Of a stretch of DNA of 64,000 nt, positions 6,722 to 15,257 are shown in pieces. Origin of the DNA: an uncultured Collinsella sp. (GTDB lineage Bacteria; Actinomycetota; Coriobacteriia; Coriobacteriales; Coriobacteriaceae); NCBI GenBank assembly GCA_958415525.1, contig CATYZE010000003.1:76834-140833 (forward strand), given 5' to 3'. The position numbers and the translations under genes were made by a program. Every line of letters begins with the position of its first letter. Within the stretch, counting starts at the first letter, position 1. The notes below the pieces were generated by a model. The model was not told the origin of the DNA, did not search any database, and worked only from the letters and a program-made list of their open reading frames with translations.

Positions 6722-8620
6722 CTAGCCGCACAGGGCACGCATGAGGGTTTCGTAGCTGCCACCCTCTACGATGCAGCGTACCCGCTTCTCGTCGGTAAGA
6801 AGCCGTGCGGTCGTCTGATAGAACCGTTGAGTCACGTCTGCGGTTGAGTCGCAGATCGACGTAAGGATGATGAGTTGGACGTCATTGGTTTTCCAACGGA
6901 TGGGGCGCTTGAGAACACCCACGACCACGAGGTTCTCGTCGGGAAGCACCTCTATGGGATGAGGCAGAGCTGCCAGGTTACCAAAATCGGTGCTTCCATG
7001 TTTCTCACGCTCCAACACGGAGCCGAGGAAGTTGTCCGGTAGGGGTCGCACTTGTCGGACGAGTTCGCAGAGTTCGGCGAGCGCGTCGTCTCGACGCCGC
7101 GACGTGAGGCCCGTGAAAAAGAACTCTGGCCGGTAGAACCGGCGTAGATATGAGCTATCCCCCAGTTCAAGTCTATGGCGTACGCGGTTCATATCGCGCG
7201 CCTCAAGGAAGCTGTTCACCTGCATGATGGGCTTGGGAACCGCTCGGTCAATGGGGACGGACGAGAAGATGTAGTCGAATGTATTGAGGTCGATGTGGTT
7301 GAGCTCAAAGACGCTGCAGACGGTGAGCTCGCTGATGTAATCGCCGAATGCCTCTTCAAACTGATAAGCAAAAAAGCGCGAGCTCGATTTACCCGTCGCA
7401 CAAACCAGGAGCACACGGCTCTTATGAGGAATGCGTCGCTGCATGACGAGTCCCATTTGAAACATTATGGTGAAGTAGGCAATCTCGTGCTCGGATACGG
7501 GGCGTCCGTAGTGAGCAGCGAGTGGCAATGCCGCCTGCTGCGCCAGTGCGTGGGCGAAGGGGTAGGTGCGGCGTGTTTCTGCAAGCTGGGGGTTTGTGAT
7601 TTCGATGCCATAGCGCATGCGTATATCAAATGCAATGAGATGGTTTCCCAGCATAAGGCGCAGACGCAAATTATCGCTGAAGTCGACGCCGTACATATCG
7701 TAGATGGCATCGAGCATAGGGTCGATGAGATGCTGGATATCCTCCGAGATAACGAGGTTCCCATCGAGTCCGAATGTGTCGTGGCGCACGACACCGCCGG
7801 CAACGAAGGCGGCTATGAGCTGGACCTCGCCTTCGGTATCGTCAAGCGGGATGTCGCGTTCTTCCAGCTGTTCTATAACGACGTGCGCGCAATGTCGGTC
7901 GTGCTCCGCGCCCTCCCAGGTGTTTCGCCCGGAGACGTCCTCTATGATATGGCCACGGTGGCAGCGTGCGCTTGACACCACGAGATAGAGAATGAATGTT
8001 TCGAGGGCGGCCTCGGACATTACGACGTTTTCGGCAGCAAAGGTCTGCACGACAAGGTCTCCGATGATTGCCGCGGCTTGATCTTGTACGCTGTGGTAAT
8101 CATCAAAACCGACCGTATGGAATCGCAAGCAGTGCATGATTGCCTTGCGGAAGGCAAATTCGTCTCCGACGGCTCTCATCCCGTATCCAGGGACACGCTC
8201 CACCGTGAGGCCGGAGCGGGTGAGGATAGACTCTGCATGGCGAATTTCCTGCGAGAGTGTCTTGGTAGAGACAAACAAGGCTTCCGACTCGTCCGCGAGC
8301 TTGAAGAACGATCCGCTTATGAAGCGCTCTACGAGATACATAAGACGCTCTTCGGCGGTTTCAGGCGTGTGGCGGGCAATGCGTTGTAGGCTACGCTGTC
8401 GCCAGGCATGGTAGCGCTCAGCGTCGTTAATCTCGAGGCGGTATCCGTGGCGTGGCTTGGAGACAAGCTCGGCGCCGCTTTCTGCAAGGTTCTGCCGGAG
8501 CGCCTTAAGGCGCGTGCGCGTCGTCTTCTCGCTCTTTTGAATATATTGGGCAAGTTGTTCTGCCGTTACATAGTCACTCTGCTCGATGAGCTCAAGAAGA
8601 TTGAGGAGCTCCCTATCCAT
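6722..8620 (-). CDS. PRD-containing transcriptional regulator with PTS IIB- and IIA-like domains (LicR/ManR type)
   Basis: A 632-residue PTS-controlled regulator. Order: N-terminal winged helices (about 1-150, with AEQLAQYIQKSEKTTRTRLK); two PRD domains (about 180-400) carrying regulatory histidines; a IIB-like domain starting VLLVCATGKSSSRFF, with the phosphorylatable Cys; and a C-terminal mannitol-type IIA domain (LAALPHPIEV, with its His). Such proteins sense the phosphorylation state of the cognate PTS and activate its genes. It is first in the minus-strand unit with the 6-phospho-beta-glucosidase and IIA, and divergent from the chbG-GH1-GH140 unit. The intergenic 8621-8850 is the natural place for its binding site. 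DNA-binding activation is likelier than RNA antitermination because no RNA-binding CAT domain is seen. Confidence 0.93.
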   Translation of the reverse strand: MDRELLNLLELIEQSDYVTAEQLAQYIQKSEKTTRTRLKALRQNLAESGAELVSKPRHGYRLEINDAERYHAWRQRSLQRIARHTPETAEERLMYLVERFISGSFFKLADESEALFVSTKTLSQEIRHAESILTRSGLTVERVPGYGMRAVGDEFAFRKAIMHCLRFHTVGFDDYHSVQDQAAAIIGDLVVQTFAAENVVMSEAALETFILYLVVSSARCHRGHIIEDVSGRNTWEGAEHDRHCAHVVIEQLEERDIPLDDTEGEVQLIAAFVAGGVVRHDTFGLDGNLVISEDIQHLIDPMLDAIYDMYGVDFSDNLRLRLMLGNHLIAFDIRMRYGIEITNPQLAETRRTYPFAHALAQQAALPLAAHYGRPVSEHEIAYFTIMFQMGLVMQRRIPHKSRVLLVCATGKSSSRFFAYQFEEAFGDYISELTVCSVFELNHIDLNTFDYIFSSVPIDRAVPKPIMQVNSFLEARDMNRVRHRLELGDSSYLRRFYRPEFFFTGLTSRRRDDALAELCELVRQVRPLPDNFLGSVLEREKHGSTDFGNLAALPHPIEVLPDENLVVVGVLKRPIRWKTNDVQLIILTSICDSTADVTQRFYQTTARLLTDEKRVRCIVEGGSYETLMRALCG

Positions 8621-8850
8621 GTCGCCCCCTAGGGCATCGGGGCATTTCGCCGCATTTAGATATCGTTGATAGAAATACTATACGAGCGCTACGCCTAGCA
8701 GCTCAATTGCCTCATTTACCGGATTGCGCGCGGAAAAAGCCGTCCTTGAGCGGACGGGGACGTCCTATACCATGGGTGGCAAACGGCAGAGTACAACCGA
8801 TGGCGCAAAGTGAGTCTGTTCTCGCTGTGCGCGTAAAGGAGGCGCTTGGG

Positions 8851-9606
8851 ATGAAGGTCATTTTTAGGGCAGACGACCTGGGCATGAGCGAGGGCATCAA
8901 CTACGGTATCGCCAAAGTCATCTCTTGCGGACCGATTACGAGCGTTGGGCTCATGCCCAACATGCCAGCTGCCTCCCACGGCTTCGACCTCGTTGCTGCA
9001 AGCGGTGTGAGTGTGGGGCAACATACAAACATCTGTCTTGGTAAGCCGGTTTCTGACCCCGCGTCCATTCCCTCACTCGTGGATGAACACGGGGAGTTCT
9101 GTTCTAGCAGAACCATCAGGGCGCGCACGGAGGACACCATCGTGCTCGAGGAAGCGGAGCGCGAAATACAGGCGCAGCTCGATCGGTTTCGTGCGCTGAC
9201 CGGGCGCGACCCGGCGTACTTTGAGGGCCATGCCGTGTTCTCCCCGACGTTTTTTCAGGCACTTCAGAACGTCGCGGAGCGCAATGGGTTCTTCTACATC
9301 AACCCCATGGATCCGGTCTGGAGTGAGAAGTGGGGTGTGGTGTGTGCAAAACCCTATCACCTCGATGATCGAGGCCTGTACGATCCGCGCAAGTACTTGT
9401 TTGACGACGAGGCCGACATTGCGCGTCACGCCTGCAGCATGCTCGTATTCCACCCGGGGTACCTGGATCAATATGTGCTCGACCACTCGTCCTTTACCTT
9501 GATTCGTCCCATGGAAACGGCGTTTCTGGTGAGTGAGGAGCTTGAGCAGTGGATCGAACAGAAGCACGTGCAGTTGGTGAATTTTGAAAACTACTGCGAG
9601 GACTAG
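8851..9606 (+). CDS. ChbG/HpnK (YdjC) family carbohydrate deacetylase
   Basis: A 251-residue metal-dependent deacetylase of the family that removes an acetyl group from chitobiose or chitobiose 6-phosphate. It opens MKVIFRADDLGMSEGINYGI, where DD supplies the catalytic base and a metal ligand. GQHTNI, EGHAVF and FHPGYLD hold the metal-binding and active-site histidines. The frame is open upstream, but AAAGGAGG 6 nt before the ATG at 8851 and the family N terminus set the start. It leads the plus-strand unit divergent from licR. In the E. coli chb operon the same enzyme accompanies a IIBCA set and a 6-phosphoglycosidase. That context suggests an N-acetylated or otherwise acetylated disaccharide as one substrate. 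Confidence 0.92.
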   Translation: MKVIFRADDLGMSEGINYGIAKVISCGPITSVGLMPNMPAASHGFDLVAASGVSVGQHTNICLGKPVSDPASIPSLVDEHGEFCSSRTIRARTEDTIVLEEAEREIQAQLDRFRALTGRDPAYFEGHAVFSPTFFQALQNVAERNGFFYINPMDPVWSEKWGVVCAKPYHLDDRGLYDPRKYLFDDEADIARHACSMLVFHPGYLDQYVLDHSSFTLIRPMETAFLVSEELEQWIEQKHVQLVNFENYCED

Positions 9607-9697
9607 GATGTTGCGAAAGTCGCAGCTAAGAACGGGGCGCCATCTGGCTTCGGACGCCCGTGCTGTAACGGTGGCGCACCATAGAGAAAGGACGAAT

Positions 9698-10942
9698 ATG
9701 AATAAACCCGAACACTTCCTCTGGGGCGTGTCGACGGCGGGCCACCAGACCGACGGCGGCGACGCGGCTGCCGACACCACCTTCTTGGAGCATGTGGAGC
9801 CGACGGTTTTTAAGGAGCCCGCGGGAGACGCCTGCCGCAGCTGGGAGCGTTGGGAGGACGACCTCAACTGTGTTGCTGAGATGGGGCTCAACGCGTATCG
9901 CTTCTCCGTTGAGTGGTGTCGCATCGAGCAGGAGGAGGGCGTCATCGACCAGGCGGCCCTCGATCACTACGACCGCCTGATGGATGGTTGCCTGGAGCGC
10001 GGTATCCAGCCGGTGCTCACGCTTTGCCACTTTACCTGTCCTCATTGGTTTGCCAAACGGGGTGGTTGGCTCGCGCCCGACGCTGTCGACCTCTTTGCGG
10101 CGCATGTGCGGCGCGTTATGGAGCTCGCCCGCGGCCGCGCCGCTGCGGTGGTGACACTTAACGAGCCCAACCTCAACCAGCTCCTCGCCAACGGTGCGAT
10201 GCCTCCCGAGGCGTTTGCCTTCCAGCAGGTGGTGCTGCATGCCGCAGCGGCAAAGGCGGGCGTTGCGCATTACCGTGCGGGCAACGTGCAGGACATCGAC
10301 GAGTTCGACGCAATGGACGAGGCTATGGCGCGCGCTCATCGCCGTGCTGTGGAGGTGGTGCGTGAGGTAGCGCCGGGTACCCCTGTGGGACTCTCGCTTT
10401 CAGTAGTGGACGACGACTGGGCCACACCCGCCGGCCGTGCCATTTGCGAGCGTAAGCGCGAACTCTGCTATGGCAAGTGGGTTGATGCCATTCAAGGGGA
10501 TGACTTCATCGGCGTGCAAAACTACGAGCGCATGGTCTTTGGCGACGAAGGGCTCATCGCACCCGATCCTACCCAGCCCATCAACGGTATGGGCACGCAG
10601 GTGGAGCCCGGCTCGCTTGCGGGTGCAGTGCTCTACATCCACGAGCTCACGGGCCTTCCAGTCGTCGTTACAGAGCATGGCATCTCTACCGAGGACGATC
10701 ATCTGCGCTGCGACTTCATCCGCGCATCGCTGCCCGCGCTTGCGGGGCTTGTGCGGCGCGGGCTGTCAGTGCTGGGGTACTTCCACTGGACGCTTATGGA
10801 CAACTTTGAGTGGATTTCTGCTTTTGACAGTCGACTGGGGCTTTATGAGGTCGATCGTCGTGACGGTACGTACGACCGCATCGCAAAGCCAAGCGCGCGC
10901 GTGTACGCGGATGTGGTTCGCACGCTCAATGGGCGGATGTAG
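9698..10942 (+). CDS. GH1 beta-glycosidase acting on unphosphorylated substrate
   Basis: A GH1 enzyme of 414 residues. The acid/base residue is in TLNEPN (Glu156) and the nucleophile in VVVTEHGIS (Glu326), where the usual ENG reads EHG. The C-terminal WTLMDNFEW is the glucose-binding loop of ordinary beta-glucosidases, and the phosphate-binding Ser/Lys/Tyr set is absent. It therefore probably cleaves free glycosides that enter by another route or are released by the following GH140-like enzyme. GAAAGGACG precedes the ATG at 9698; earlier in-frame starts lack the family N terminus. The protein is somewhat shorter than typical (about 440-480). It lacks a signal peptide, so it is cytosolic. Confidence 0.93.
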   Translation: MNKPEHFLWGVSTAGHQTDGGDAAADTTFLEHVEPTVFKEPAGDACRSWERWEDDLNCVAEMGLNAYRFSVEWCRIEQEEGVIDQAALDHYDRLMDGCLERGIQPVLTLCHFTCPHWFAKRGGWLAPDAVDLFAAHVRRVMELARGRAAAVVTLNEPNLNQLLANGAMPPEAFAFQQVVLHAAAAKAGVAHYRAGNVQDIDEFDAMDEAMARAHRRAVEVVREVAPGTPVGLSLSVVDDDWATPAGRAICERKRELCYGKWVDAIQGDDFIGVQNYERMVFGDEGLIAPDPTQPINGMGTQVEPGSLAGAVLYIHELTGLPVVVTEHGISTEDDHLRCDFIRASLPALAGLVRRGLSVLGYFHWTLMDNFEWISAFDSRLGLYEVDRRDGTYDRIAKPSARVYADVVRTLNGRM

Positions 10943-11011
10943 ATGCGTTCGCGCAAGGAGATGGGCACGCGGCGCCTATATCGGTGTTGCGAAGGCAAGG
11001 GGAGATGACGT

Positions 11012-12439
11012 ATGCAGGCGCTACGCGTAAGTGATAACGGCAGGTATCTTGTGACGGAGGACGGCGCGCCCTTTACGTGGATAGCCGACACCGCTTGGAC
11101 GCTGCCGCAGCGTATAAAAGCCGATGACGTGGAATACTATCTGCGTCGCCGTAAAGAGCAGGGCTTTACTGTGCTGCAGATGGTTGCCCTTGACCCCGAG
11201 CGCGATGTACTCATGCGCTCACCCGCGGGCGAGCCGGCACTTATCAACGGTGACCTCGAACATCCCAATGAGCGCTATTTTTCCTATCTTGATTGGGTGC
11301 TCGATCGTGCTGAACACTACGGCTTTCACGTGCTTCTGCTTCCTGTGTGGGGGCAGTTGGTGACAGGCGACAACTGGATGGGTGGCACGTTTGGTATAAC
11401 GGTGACCGGCGAGAACGCCTACGACTTTGGCAAGTGGATTGGCGCGCGGTATGCCTCACGAAAGAACATCGTGTGGTGTTTGGGCGGCGACCGGCAGCCG
11501 GTTCACCGCGGTGTTGATTACCGTTCGGTGTGGCGGCGTATGGCAGAGGGCCTTGCCGAGGGCGTCCTCGGCAGCCCGCTGCCCGCTGATGCGCCCCGCG
11601 AGGCGTGGCGCCGGTTGCCCCTTGCCTATCATCCAAGTTGTGAAGACCAAAATCACTGCTCGTCTTCTACCTATTGGGGCGATGACGAGCGATGGCTTGC
11701 GCTAACCATGCTGCAGTCGGGTCATGGCCCAGGCGCGTGCAGCTGGAAGCTTGTCGAGGCGGAGCATGAACAGCCTGGTTCCGCGCGTCCCGTTTGGGAT
11801 GGCGAGCCGGCGTATGAGGACATGCCCACGAGTTGGCCGCCGACCGGTCCACGTCATGGGACATGGATGGTGCGACGCCGAGCGTACTGGTCGGTGCTCG
11901 CCGGGGCGTTTGGAGTTACCTATGGACACTGCTCGGTGTGGAGCTCCATTGCCGAGAAGGAACGAAACGATATGTTTCACGTGGATTGGTTTGAAGCGCT
12001 CGACGCCGAGGGGGCAAATCAGATGCGCTATCTGCGAGCCTTCCTCGATGAGTCTGGTGTTGTTGGCTCCCTTCCGTGTCCGCATGCCGTGGTTTCGCCT
12101 GGGACGGATGATTTGGCTGCGCATGTGCAAGTGAGTTGTGCGGAAGATGGCGCGCGCCTTTTCGCTTACTTGCCCAGCGGCGGCACCGCGTGCCTGCAGA
12201 TGCCCGAGGGCTGGGTGACAGCATGGTGCTGGTGGTACAGCCCGCGCACCGGTGATATATGTGGTCCCGTGCCGGAGATCGTAGCCGACGGGTGCGCTAC
12301 TGTGCGTGCCCCGAGCGCGGGAGAAGGCGAGGATTGGTTGCTCATGGCCGATGCGGAGCGCAGCGAGGTGCCAATACATCTCTGCTCGTACGGGGAGCCT
12401 GTGGAGGTTGGAAAACTTGATAAAGTGTTCGCGTGGTAA
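11012..12439 (+). CDS. DUF4038/GH140-like glycoside hydrolase (apiosidase candidate)
   Basis: A 475-residue protein with the DUF4038 TIM barrel followed by a beta-rich C-terminal domain from about residue 385. It starts with RYLVTEDGAPFTWIADTAW, the DUF4038 opening. WCLGGD (Asp160) and VWDGEPAYE (Glu265) fit the acid/base and nucleophile positions of GH140. The characterised GH140 enzyme is an apiosidase acting on the apiose side chains of rhamnogalacturonan II; many relatives are uncharacterised. No signal peptide is present, so the substrate must enter the cell. AAGGGGAGATG precedes the start. It is last of the chbG-GH1-GH140 unit. The next feature is tRNA-fMet copy 2. Confidence 0.85.
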   Translation: MQALRVSDNGRYLVTEDGAPFTWIADTAWTLPQRIKADDVEYYLRRRKEQGFTVLQMVALDPERDVLMRSPAGEPALINGDLEHPNERYFSYLDWVLDRAEHYGFHVLLLPVWGQLVTGDNWMGGTFGITVTGENAYDFGKWIGARYASRKNIVWCLGGDRQPVHRGVDYRSVWRRMAEGLAEGVLGSPLPADAPREAWRRLPLAYHPSCEDQNHCSSSTYWGDDERWLALTMLQSGHGPGACSWKLVEAEHEQPGSARPVWDGEPAYEDMPTSWPPTGPRHGTWMVRRRAYWSVLAGAFGVTYGHCSVWSSIAEKERNDMFHVDWFEALDAEGANQMRYLRAFLDESGVVGSLPCPHAVVSPGTDDLAAHVQVSCAEDGARLFAYLPSGGTACLQMPEGWVTAWCWWYSPRTGDICGPVPEIVADGCATVRAPSAGEGEDWLLMADAERSEVPIHLCSYGEPVEVGKLDKVFAW

Positions 12440-12480
12440 GACTGAATGTGGAGCAACCTTCACAACCTTGGGCAGCCGGC

Positions 12481-12509
12481 TTGCAATCGCGCAGGCGGGA
12501 GCGTAATAA
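12481..12509 (+). promoter_or_regulatory. promoter of tRNA-fMet copy 2
   Basis: TTGCAA, 17-nt spacer, TAATAA. From the -10 box to the tRNA it is homologous to the promoter of copy 1, but the -35 side differs, so the duplication boundary lies near the -10 box. Confidence 0.65.
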
Positions 12510-12538
12510 CTCTCTTGCGCAAAGGCGCGTCCAGACAT

Positions 12539-12615
12539 TGCGGGGTGGAGCAGTCTGGTGGCTCGCCCGGCTCATAACCCGGAGGTCGTAGGTTCAAATC
12601 CTGCCCCCGCGACCA
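12539..12615 (+). tRNA. tRNA-fMet (CAT), copy 2, with defective anticodon stem
   Basis: A 77-nt cloverleaf identical to copy 1 except for two changes. The anticodon stem reads CCCGG/CCCGG, creating a C29:C41 mismatch inside the G-C triplet needed for initiator function, and A21 of the D loop is G. The acceptor stem, T arm and CCA are intact. It may be a decaying duplicate or a variant with altered function. Confidence 0.85.
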
Positions 12616-12624
12616 AGAACTTGC

Positions 12625-12653
12625 AGCTCGTCGGCCTAGCCGGCGAGCTTTTT
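12625..12653 (+). terminator. Rho-independent terminator of tRNA-fMet copy 2
   Basis: Same hairpin as behind copy 1 (AGCTCGTCGGC / GCCGGCGAGCT) followed by a T run. Confidence 0.88.
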
Positions 12654-12704
12654 GTTATTCCGGGACTGTGGGGTCGACCCGATTCTCAACTTTTCGGTCG
12701 AAAA

Positions 12705-13082
12705 TCTCGATCTGTAACAGGTGGACCCGATTTGGGCCGCTAACTGTTACAGATCTAGATTGTTGAGGATGGGCCGAGGGATTTGTCTCGATTTGTAACA
12801 GTAAGACCCGGTATTGGCCGGTAGATGTTACAGATTTAGACATTTGGGCAGGGCGGGATCCGTTTGTCTAAATCTGTAACACGAGGGACGGTTTTTGCTG
12901 AGTTACTGTTACAGATTTAGATTTTCCGGCAGTCCGGTTTGGTTTGTCTCGATCTGTAACGGTTGGGGGTCAAAAGTCGGTCTAGATGTTACAGATTTAG
13001 ATTGTCGAGAACGGGCCGAGGGGAATGTCTCGATCTGTAACAGTTAGACCTTATTTTGCCGAGTAGTTGTTACAGATTGAGA
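12705..13082. repeat. array of five 55-bp palindromic units at 80-81 bp period
   Basis: Units start at 12705, 12786, 12867, 12947 and 13028, each exactly 55 bp with arms TCTNRATYTGTAACA and TGTTACAGATYKAGA. Inside each unit lie 25 bp, and between units 25-26 bp. The 15-bp motif therefore recurs about every 40.5 bp with alternating orientation. Both kinds of spacer are related but diverged (for instance GGGCCGAGGG recurs between units). The array occupies most of the gap between tRNA copy 2 and the flavoenzyme gene. No coding function is seen. Confidence 0.92.
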
Positions 13083-13226
13083 CAAACCGGGAGTCGGCCC
13101 CGCCCCCATCCACCAGCCGCTACCTGCTATCCGCCGATTTCAGCTGCGGCTCCGTACCTCCCAGACCGTATCCTATAGACAACTACGTGGCATCATCGCC
13201 GCCGCGCCTATAAGAGAGGAATGTCC

Positions 13227-15257
13227 ATGACCGCACCTGCATCAAAGCTGCTTCAGCCCATTACGGTTGGCCCGCTCGAGCTCAAGAACCGCATTATGTT
13301 CCCGCCGCTGACCACCGGCTACGAGGAGCGCGACGGCTCCATCGGCGAGCGCAGCCTGGCTTTTTACGAGCGCCTTGCCCGTGGCGGCGTGAGCTACATC
13401 GTCATCGGCGACGTCGCTCCCGTCATGACCGCAAGCCCCACGCCCAAGCTGGCAGCCGACGCCCAGATCCCCACGTTTAAGGCGCTGGCCGACGCCGTCC
13501 ACAAGCACGGGGCCAAGGTTGCGCTGCAGCTGTTCCACCCCGAGTACGACGTGCCCGGCGTCGGCCGCATGGTCATGGGTTCCATGGCCGCCGCCAAGGC
13601 CGCGCAGGAGGCCAAGGCCGCCGGCGACGAGGAAACCTTCGCCGCCAAGATGGCCGAGTCCAACGAGATCCGCAAGCAGGCCTACGCCAAGCTGCACCAC
13701 GACATGCAGCACTTTGTGAACGAGGCCAGCGTTGAGCAGCTCACCCAGATCAAGGAAGCCATCGCCGCCTCGGCCGCCCGCGCGCAGCAGGCCGGTATCG
13801 ACGCCATCGAGGTCCACGGCGACCGTCTGGTGGGTTCGCTGTGCTCCGCGATCCTCAACAAGCGCACCGACGAGTACGGTGGCTCGTTTGAAAACCGCGT
13901 CCGCTACGCGCTGGAGGTCGTCGCCGCCATTAAGGAGGCCGCGCCGCAGCTGATGGTGGAGTACAAGCTCCCCGTGATCATGGAGAATCCCGACGGCACG
14001 CCGCGCGGCAAGGGTGGCCTGCAGCCCGACGAGGCCTGTGAGTTTGCCAAGCTGCTCGAGGGCGCCGGCATCGACATGATCCAGGTTGCGCAGGCAAACC
14101 ACACCGGCAACATGGGCGACACCATTCCGCCCATGGGCGCCATGCCCTACAACTGGACGCTGCCCGTGGCCGAGCGCGTCAAGGCCCTGGTCTCCGTGCC
14201 GGTGGCAACCGTCGGCCGCGTGGTTTCGGTCGAGGCCGGCGAGAAGATCCTGGAAGACGGCTCGGCAGACATCGTCGCCTATGGCCGTTCGCTCATGTGC
14301 GACCCCGACATTGCGCTGAAGGCCGCCACGGGTGAGCCCATCCGCGAGTGCCTCAACTGCAACAAGGGCTGCGTCGACGCGATTCAAAACCGCAAGTACA
14401 TCTCGTGCGTGCTCAATGCCGAGAACGGCGACGAGGCGACCATCGCCATCAAGCCGGGCGAGGGCGACAAGAAGATTGCCGTGGTGGGCGGCGGTATTGC
14501 CGGCCTGGAGGCTGCGCGCGTGGCGGCCAGGCGCGGCTACGACGTGACCGTCTACGAGGCGAGCGATCACTTGGGCGGCCAGATTGTGCTGGCGGCCGCG
14601 CCTCCGCGCAAGGACGAGATCATGCGCTCGGTCGAGTATTACGAGAAGATTCTGCCTGGCCTGGGCGTGAAGGTTGAGCTCAACCACGTTGCTACTGCCG
14701 AGGACCTCAACGCCGCCGACGCCGCGATTGTGGCCGTGGGCGCGCACGACGTGGTCATCCCCGTCCCGGGCGCCGACTCGGAGAAGGTCGTCTCGAGCTG
14801 GGACGTGCTGGCCGGCAAGGTGGAGCTTACGGGCCGCGTCGCCGTCATTGGCGGTGGCTTGGTGGGCACCGAGACTGCCGGGTACCTGCTGCAGCACGGC
14901 TGCGAGGTGGCGATCGTGGAAATGCTCGACAAGATTGCCGCAGGCGAGTCCGAGACCATTCTGCCGCTGATCATGAGCGACTTTGCCGAGCACAACGTGG
15001 AGCAGCACGTGAAGACCCGCCTGACCGCCATTACCGACGAGGGCGTGGAGGCCGTGCGCACTACCGAGGACGGCGCCGAGGAGCCGGTGAAGATTGCCTG
15101 CGATTACGTGGTGATGGCCGTGGGCTCCAAGGCCAACGCGTTTGACCTGGACGGCGTGACGGTGCCCGTGACTTGCGTGGGCGACTGCTCGGGCGAGCGC
15201 ACCGCCGACATCGCGAGCGCCATTCGCACGGCATATCACGCGGCCAACGAGCTGTAG
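13227..15257 (+). CDS. NADH:flavin oxidoreductase, Old-Yellow-Enzyme/2,4-dienoyl-CoA-reductase type
   Basis: A 676-residue multidomain flavoenzyme. Residues about 5-340 are an OYE-like FMN barrel (ITVGPLELKNRIMFPPLTTG; EVHGDRLVGS; NKRTDEYGGSFENRVRY). A cluster C-x2-C-x3-C-x11-C (CLNCNKGCVD to ISC) binds [4Fe-4S]. From about 395 there are FAD- and NAD-binding Rossmann folds (IAVVGGGIAGLEAAR; VAVIGGGLVGTETAGYL). Such enzymes pass hydride from NAD(P)H through FAD, the cluster and FMN to an alkene; gut relatives reduce enoates, bile-acid intermediates or trimethylamine-like substrates. The true substrate is unknown. Two ATGs lie close together; I choose 13227 because GAGAGGA sits 6 nt before it. 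Monocistronic, with a terminator behind it. Confidence 0.9.
   Translation: MTAPASKLLQPITVGPLELKNRIMFPPLTTGYEERDGSIGERSLAFYERLARGGVSYIVIGDVAPVMTASPTPKLAADAQIPTFKALADAVHKHGAKVALQLFHPEYDVPGVGRMVMGSMAAAKAAQEAKAAGDEETFAAKMAESNEIRKQAYAKLHHDMQHFVNEASVEQLTQIKEAIAASAARAQQAGIDAIEVHGDRLVGSLCSAILNKRTDEYGGSFENRVRYALEVVAAIKEAAPQLMVEYKLPVIMENPDGTPRGKGGLQPDEACEFAKLLEGAGIDMIQVAQANHTGNMGDTIPPMGAMPYNWTLPVAERVKALVSVPVATVGRVVSVEAGEKILEDGSADIVAYGRSLMCDPDIALKAATGEPIRECLNCNKGCVDAIQNRKYISCVLNAENGDEATIAIKPGEGDKKIAVVGGGIAGLEAARVAARRGYDVTVYEASDHLGGQIVLAAAPPRKDEIMRSVEYYEKILPGLGVKVELNHVATAEDLNAADAAIVAVGAHDVVIPVPGADSEKVVSSWDVLAGKVELTGRVAVIGGGLVGTETAGYLLQHGCEVAIVEMLDKIAAGESETILPLIMSDFAEHNVEQHVKTRLTAITDEGVEAVRTTEDGAEEPVKIACDYVVMAVGSKANAFDLDGVTVPVTCVGDCSGERTADIASAIRTAYHAANEL

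Noticed and set aside
12705..13082. CRISPR array
   Set aside because: Repeats alternate in orientation, are only 15 bp, vary in sequence and have related rather than unique spacers; no cas genes are near.
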